The notes below the pieces were generated by a model, which ran no database searches, was not told where the DNA came from, and worked only from the letters and a program-made list of their open reading frames with translations. A stretch of DNA of 32,164 nt from a virus. A program made the translations under genes and the position numbers. Below are positions 28,901 through 32,164 of this stretch, in pieces (positions within the stretch are counted from its first letter, which is position 1; every line of letters starts with the position of its first letter). Location: the IMG/VR virus record IMGVR_UViG_3300021961_000367, positions 1 to 32,164 of that record; one strand, written 5' to 3'.

Positions 28901-31900
28901 GCCGTCGATCTTACCGAACTCGGTACGGGAGGCACGCCGGTCGTTACGGACGAGTTGGTGTTTATTGATTCTGGTGTTCAAAGCAAGATCGCGTTTAACC
29001 AAGTGCCCATCACTGTTTTTCAGAACACTTCGCTCATCAATACGATCAGCGCGGGCACTGGAATCGCTGTCACGGGCTCAGGAACGTCGCGCACGATTTC
29101 CATTGACTACGATGCGTCGAATCTCATCACCGACGCGACGGATGCCGTATCGGTTGCCTCGGGCGACTGGATTCTGCTTGCGGACGCGGACGCGACCCCG
29201 AACAATGGACTGCGGAAGGCGCAGGTCTCCACTTGGCCGTACAAGGGCACCGTCACTTCAGTCACGGCTGGCCTCGGCCTGACATCAACCGGGTCCGATG
29301 CAATCACGCTCAATGTCGGTGAGGGTGCGGGCATCTTGGTCGATGCGAATGATGTTTCGCTCGACTTCAGTGCTGGCGGGCTGTCTTCAGCTACGGCGGC
29401 CAGCGGCGACTTCTTTGCGTTCTATGATGTCAGCGCACCAGGAATGCGGAATTCGAGCGCAGGCACGATCCCGCTTTCTATTTTTTTAGATGACCTTGGG
29501 TATAAGAACGTCCAAGGCGGGGCCGGAATCACAGTTACATCGGGACCGACCTACAACACGATCTCGGTAAATGGTGCAAGCGGTGGCTCTGGTTTTTTCC
29601 AGACCGCGTGGGATAACACCACGACCCCGATCTCTACCGACGCGATGGTTTTTGGCGATGGCGGGCTCACGGGTACGGCCTCGACCGTGCTGTTTTCAGA
29701 TGTTCCGGTGGGCATCTTTCAGAACGACGGCACCTATGCGCTCAACTCGGCACTCACCAGTCATGTTAACAACACCAGCAACCCGCACTCAGTAACCAAG
29801 TCTCAGGTCGGCCTCGGCAATGTCGAGAACACCGCACTCTCCACTTGGGCGGGCTCAACTGCAATCACCACGCTCGGGACGATTGGCAACCTCACAGTCA
29901 GCGGTAACCTGACCGTTGACACGAACACGCTGTTCGTCGATGCGACGAATAATCGTGTCGGTATCGGTACTGCGAGTCCGAGTGCTTTGTTGCATATCAA
30001 TGAATCGGGTAGTCCAATAGTAAAAATAACTCGCGAAGAAGCATCAATAACAAACATAGAATCACTAGCAGTGCTTGCGTTCGGTGGTGATACGGGGTCC
30101 GGTCACGTTACAGGGGCTCAAATAGTAGCGGCCGCAAAAAATACTTGGACGGGAGCAAGTACTGGAGCTTATTTGAGTTTTTGGACAACCGAAGACACGA
30201 CCACGGGTCATACGGAAAAAGTTAGAATTGACCACAACGGCAACGTCGGTATCGGTACTGCGAGTCCGGCCGAAAAATTGGAGGTTATCGGGAGCACTAA
30301 CCTTGGTGGTACCGGGAATAACCAAACCAAAGTGACACGGCTGGGGGCCTTTTCCATTGAGGACGGTACTCCCGGCGGCACAAGATTCGGTTCCTATGGT
30401 TTCCAGTTGTTCAACGCGAATACAAACAAAACCTCGACCGCACGGAGGATCGCGCTCACGAACGCACTAGGCGGTAATAAGTTCGCCATCATCAGAAGTG
30501 TGGATGCTACTACGGACCCAGCCATAGACGGCGCAAACGGTGCGCTCAGTTCAGGGACAGCAGATTTTGTAATCGACAATGCTGGCAACGTCGGTATCGG
30601 TGAAGTTTCGCCACCCCAACGGCTAACTGTCAGGTCTAACGTCGGTACCAATAACACAGCTACTCCACTCATCGCCATAGAAAGCGACCGAAACGACTAC
30701 TATGCGGCAATTGGCCACTATAGGAGCGGCGACTCCACGAGGATTGGGTTCAGTTTTTATACAACTGATTCTACCGCTCCCACGGAAAAGATGCGTATTA
30801 CACCGTATGGTCAAACTCTTGTAGCGGATGGAAGCGCTATTTATCCTACATATTCGTTCCTGAACGACGCCAACACCGGGATGTACTATGTGTCCGCGGA
30901 CACTCTCGGGTTTACTACAGGCGGCTCCGAACGGATGCGTATCGCCTCAACCGGCGAGACCACTTTCTACGGCCCCGTGAAACCCGGCGCGAACAATACC
31001 TACGCGCTAGGTGCGTCCGGTGCCGCGTGGGCTAAGGTCTGGACCTACGACCTGGATGTCGCGAACAACACCATCTTCGGTGGCAACCTCACGGTCGGGA
31101 ATACTTCTGGCGACCTCTTTATCCCGAACGGTCAGGTTCTCGCTGACGGTGGCGGGACCGTAAGCGCGCCGTCGTACTCGTTCGATAACGACCTGAATAC
31201 GGGTATCTACCCGGCGGGCGCGGACACTCTTGGGTTTGCTACGGGTGGAGTGGAGCGCGTTACGATTGCCTCCAACGGCAACCTAGCCGTTGACACGGAT
31301 ACGCTGTTCGTCGATTCGGTGAATAATAGGGTTGGTATCGGTACTACGAGTCCAAGGACTGCGCTACAAGTTGGTGTCGAATCAAGTATTGGTGGAAATG
31401 CGCCGAAGGTTGCCATAGCATCGGCCGGTTCGTCGGCATCCTCAACGGAAAACACATTTATCTATTTTGCGCGCTCCGGATACTCTGCGGCAATTGTCGG
31501 CATGGATTCCTCTGGTGCTGGGGCCACGGCAGCCAACAATATTTTCGTGATAGCGACAGAAACCGGAAAGGGCGGTATTGATTTTCGTACTGGAGGAACT
31601 TGGTCCTCGGGACTTCAGGGAGGGACCAGCCGTCTTCGTATTCTTGACAACGGCAACGTCGGTATCGGTACTGCGAGTCCTAGTGCGAAACTCCATGTCG
31701 CAAACGGCACTGCGAACAACATAGAAATAAACGGCAACTATATTCAAAGTTTCAATCGTAGTGGTACACCCGGTTATCAAACTTTGCCATTTTATGCCAG
31801 CAGTTATGCATTTAATGTCGGCAACGTCGGTATTGGTACTGCGAGTCCTGCCCGGCTCCTCGAACTGAAGGCTGGAGAACCGTACCTCCGGTTCAATCCA

Positions 31901-32164
31901 ACATCCGTTGCCGGTGCGTACATCATCGGTGCGGCCGATGGCGCACTTTATTTCACACCAGAAGCGTCATATGTACAGACGCTAACACTGAAATCTGGCA
32001 ACGTCGGTATCGGTACTGCGAGTCCCGCAAAAAAGTTGGAAATTGCGAGTGGCGACATCAGGCTTGGCGATGGTTACACGATCTCGTGGGCCGATGATGG
32101 TTACCGTATTTTCAGAAACGGTACTCAGTTGAGGTTTGACACAAATGGTACGCAGGCGATGGCC
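25943..32164 (+). CDS. Giant tail hub-fibre protein, 3' end beyond the window
   Basis: The frame opens at GTG 25943 (GTGA overlap, GAGGG upstream) and stays open to the right edge, at least 2074 codons. Residues 1-770 are tail-hub-like (EVLDGLVDFGETAYAID, DWLHIDDYIVAGYSP, RLRAAVPHPHLEPGDPIALDQDV). Residues about 810-1270 are beta repeats about 73-78 residues long carrying P-[IVL]-x-[VI]-F-[QL]-[ND]. Residues about 1273-1297 hold the fibre motif NNTSNPHSVTKSQVGLGNVE. After 1338 come copies of VGIGTASP and two SYSF.ND.NTG.Y...ADTLGF.TGG.ER blocks. It forms the central hub and receptor-binding fibre. A C-terminal S74 chaperone domain is common in such fibres but is not present in the window. Confidence 0.9.
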   Translation, partial: MRHGVTDALRQYLEGVPTKARPILETLTTAATDIRDHYSDWLTADSLTGLTPTVEWVQLQGSGLTTILENTTQNAGADITALTAPLSSPLNVALIEWSEATTAPEDEILGATAYLDPRRDGGSPVEVARFYAAIFQLVNITDEGGEQVWNLRQLAADIVDADENGAAGNVSFSFGLNGRGPVVGPRAPIIERGTVIDYYAKPATVLMIWAIKADGSDAGNVAWRCDANASQVTSNGHVISRRTLTVLDDEFATAPLQYTISTAQSGVPVCSITNNGTFSDATIQWTGDGNDFDLGQTPGADTDLQLTLQYATPNDSEVRGYLYDNNSAAWVRFYDGDVIGQDNSANPAVVAGDIYANNGADLSGVSRLQAYDVKVELDASTGGRHTPRLFRVGLIEVEREVLDGLVDFGETAYAIDPVTSQSEIPQLKVFLARDGVRDYRSWAEELFASSALNKTEFRIWVGHPDLARQDWLHIDDYIVAGYSPSATGIAVDCVSSLQYALATIPPESGNARSPIVFDGTTLQATYNSVLNTHVGLATRYRGAGIQDNTTTVAKTIDKSIEAIDVLRELTFLDGSALISSQGRFKVQRIVDATDPTFIEAPLVAFERDEVEVTAVTAGFERRITQFGVPYGWADGEYAGERETSAPTTVLDNFGLRGTLGKQMLDDSIAQWIDTAALADRIGDRMIALFATGCIQMRLRAAVPHPHLEPGDPIALDQDVFVGYDPLNSRSLRGRAGMRGRIVQCHDIMGTDFTVWLLPAVSSGKTQITVVNTLKGLGISSSDVPSGAVTQYEGDINHNALLNYEANRHIDHAAVSISTDSGLDGGGDLTASRTISLAFNELSDRDFAGSDKLVFYSPDGGGHFTDIASGIPISVFQNTSLLETITAGSGIDVTGSGTSRTVAVKYSAGSSNVITSAPNTPITVTGSDAIIVADGGLTGAVEAVILDTIPVSVFLDDNTYLTPGEAVTSITAGALIDVTGTATVPIIAVDLTELGTGGTPVVTDELVFIDSGVQSKIAFNQVPITVFQNTSLINTISAGTGIAVTGSGTSRTISIDYDASNLITDATDAVSVASGDWILLADADATPNNGLRKAQVSTWPYKGTVTSVTAGLGLTSTGSDAITLNVGEGAGILVDANDVSLDFSAGGLSSATAASGDFFAFYDVSAPGMRNSSAGTIPLSIFLDDLGYKNVQGGAGITVTSGPTYNTISVNGASGGSGFFQTAWDNTTTPISTDAMVFGDGGLTGTASTVLFSDVPVGIFQNDGTYALNSALTSHVNNTSNPHSVTKSQVGLGNVENTALSTWAGSTAITTLGTIGNLTVSGNLTVDTNTLFVDATNNRVGIGTASPSALLHINESGSPIVKITREEASITNIESLAVLAFGGDTGSGHVTGAQIVAAAKNTWTGASTGAYLSFWTTEDTTTGHTEKVRIDHNGNVGIGTASPAEKLEVIGSTNLGGTGNNQTKVTRLGAFSIEDGTPGGTRFGSYGFQLFNANTNKTSTARRIALTNALGGNKFAIIRSVDATTDPAIDGANGALSSGTADFVIDNAGNVGIGEVSPPQRLTVRSNVGTNNTATPLIAIESDRNDYYAAIGHYRSGDSTRIGFSFYTTDSTAPTEKMRITPYGQTLVADGSAIYPTYSFLNDANTGMYYVSADTLGFTTGGSERMRIASTGETTFYGPVKPGANNTYALGASGAAWAKVWTYDLDVANNTIFGGNLTVGNTSGDLFIPNGQVLADGGGTVSAPSYSFDNDLNTGIYPAGADTLGFATGGVERVTIASNGNLAVDTDTLFVDSVNNRVGIGTTSPRTALQVGVESSIGGNAPKVAIASAGSSASSTENTFIYFARSGYSAAIVGMDSSGAGATAANNIFVIATETGKGGIDFRTGGTWSSGLQGGTSRLRILDNGNVGIGTASPSAKLHVANGTANNIEINGNYIQSFNRSGTPGYQTLPFYASSYAFNVGNVGIGTASPARLLELKAGEPYLRFNPTSVAGAYIIGAADGALYFTPEASYVQTLTLKSGNVGIGTASPAKKLEIASGDIRLGDGYTISWADDGYRIFRNGTQLRFDTNGTQAMA
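28553..29728 (+). repeat. Tandem protein repeats of about 75 residues in the fibre
   Basis: The motif P-x-x-[VI]-F-[QL]-[ND]-[NDT] starts at 28553, 28787, 29006, 29471 and 29705, spaced 234, 219, 465 and 234 bases. The 465-base gap is about two units; a weak copy (LRKAQVSTWPYKG) lies near 29212. Between them recur TITAGSGIDVTGSGTSRTV and similar segments. These are beta-rich fibre shaft units. Confidence 0.72.
29957..32025 (+). repeat. Seven copies of a conserved 23-29-base repeat encoding VGIGTASP
   Basis: The core GTCGGTATCGGTACTGCGAG plus TCC starts at 29957, 30245, 30590, 31331, 31658, 31826 and 32003. Four copies are identical over the core, one has a single mismatch (31826), one has two (31331) and one diverges in its second half (30590). 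In five copies GGCAAC precedes it. Spacings differ (288, 345, 741, 327, 168, 177 bases) while the DNA between them differs. Confidence 0.88.

Noticed and set aside
29957-32025. CRISPR-like array
   Set aside because: Repeats are in frame within a fibre gene, spacing varies from 168 to 741 bases and the segments between are coding.
25943-32164. Diversity-generating retroelement target
   Set aside because: No reverse transcriptase gene or template repeat with adenine-specific changes is seen in the window.

Overview
The window reads as almost a whole genome of a small tailed phage of siphovirus type. Every gene I can support is on the + strand, and most neighbours overlap by 1-17 bases (ATGA, GTGA, TAATG or TGATG junctions), so much of it is probably translated in coupled blocks. 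DNA is GC-rich with scattered more AT-rich stretches. The host is probably a high-GC Gram-negative bacterium (inferred from composition and a lysis cassette with a possible spanin). No rRNA, tRNA, CRISPR, IS element, integrase or DNA polymerase was seen.

Layout. (1) 1-2308: the end of an unidentified protein cut by the left edge, small accessory proteins, and a lysis cassette (membrane/coiled-coil protein, holin-like protein, M15-type endolysin, two-membrane-segment protein). (2) 2305-3757: a DUF6378-like protein and a metallophosphoesterase with an N-terminal zinc ribbon. (3) 3754-4057: a leader with a candidate promoter and two mutually exclusive hairpins. (4) 4058-5851: a recombination/nuclease operon (annealing-like protein, SSB, HNH protein, VRR-NUC nuclease). 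(5) 5846-8130: a more AT-rich helicase-methyltransferase fusion with its own candidate promoter. (6) 8096-12561: a dense run of very small genes alternating zinc-knuckle, helix-turn-helix and single-membrane-segment proteins around one replication-initiator-like protein. It includes a zinc-knuckle gene broken by an amber codon and a good promoter at 11046. It ends in an HNH protein, an Xre-type regulator and an intrinsic terminator.

(7) 12654-19600: packaging and head genes: small and large terminase, DUF4055-type portal, MuF-like head protein, four small genes (zinc ribbon, helical protein, LuxR-type HTH, HExxH metallopeptidase), scaffold and major capsid protein. The capsid gene is followed by a strong UUCG hairpin. 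(8) 19615-25946: neck and tail genes: adaptor, head closure, tail completion, tail terminator, tail tube, tail assembly chaperone with an A AAA AAC -1 frameshift site, a short tape measure, a distal-tail-like protein and a lectin-like tail protein. (9) 25943 to the right edge: one open frame of at least 2074 codons joining a tail-hub-like N-terminal half to a fibre with two repeat types. It runs off the right edge. The window ends on a codon boundary of this frame and begins in an open frame, so the 36-residue fragment at the left edge could be its C-terminus if the contig is circular. That is consistent with the reading frames but unproven.

How it works together: early recombination, nuclease and modification genes handle DNA entry and replication. 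The small zinc, HTH and membrane proteins are likely host-takeover or regulatory factors. A terminator followed by a promoter-like tandem repeat separates them from the late operon, which builds head and tail. Lysis genes lie at the left edge, which would be directly after the fibre on a circular map.
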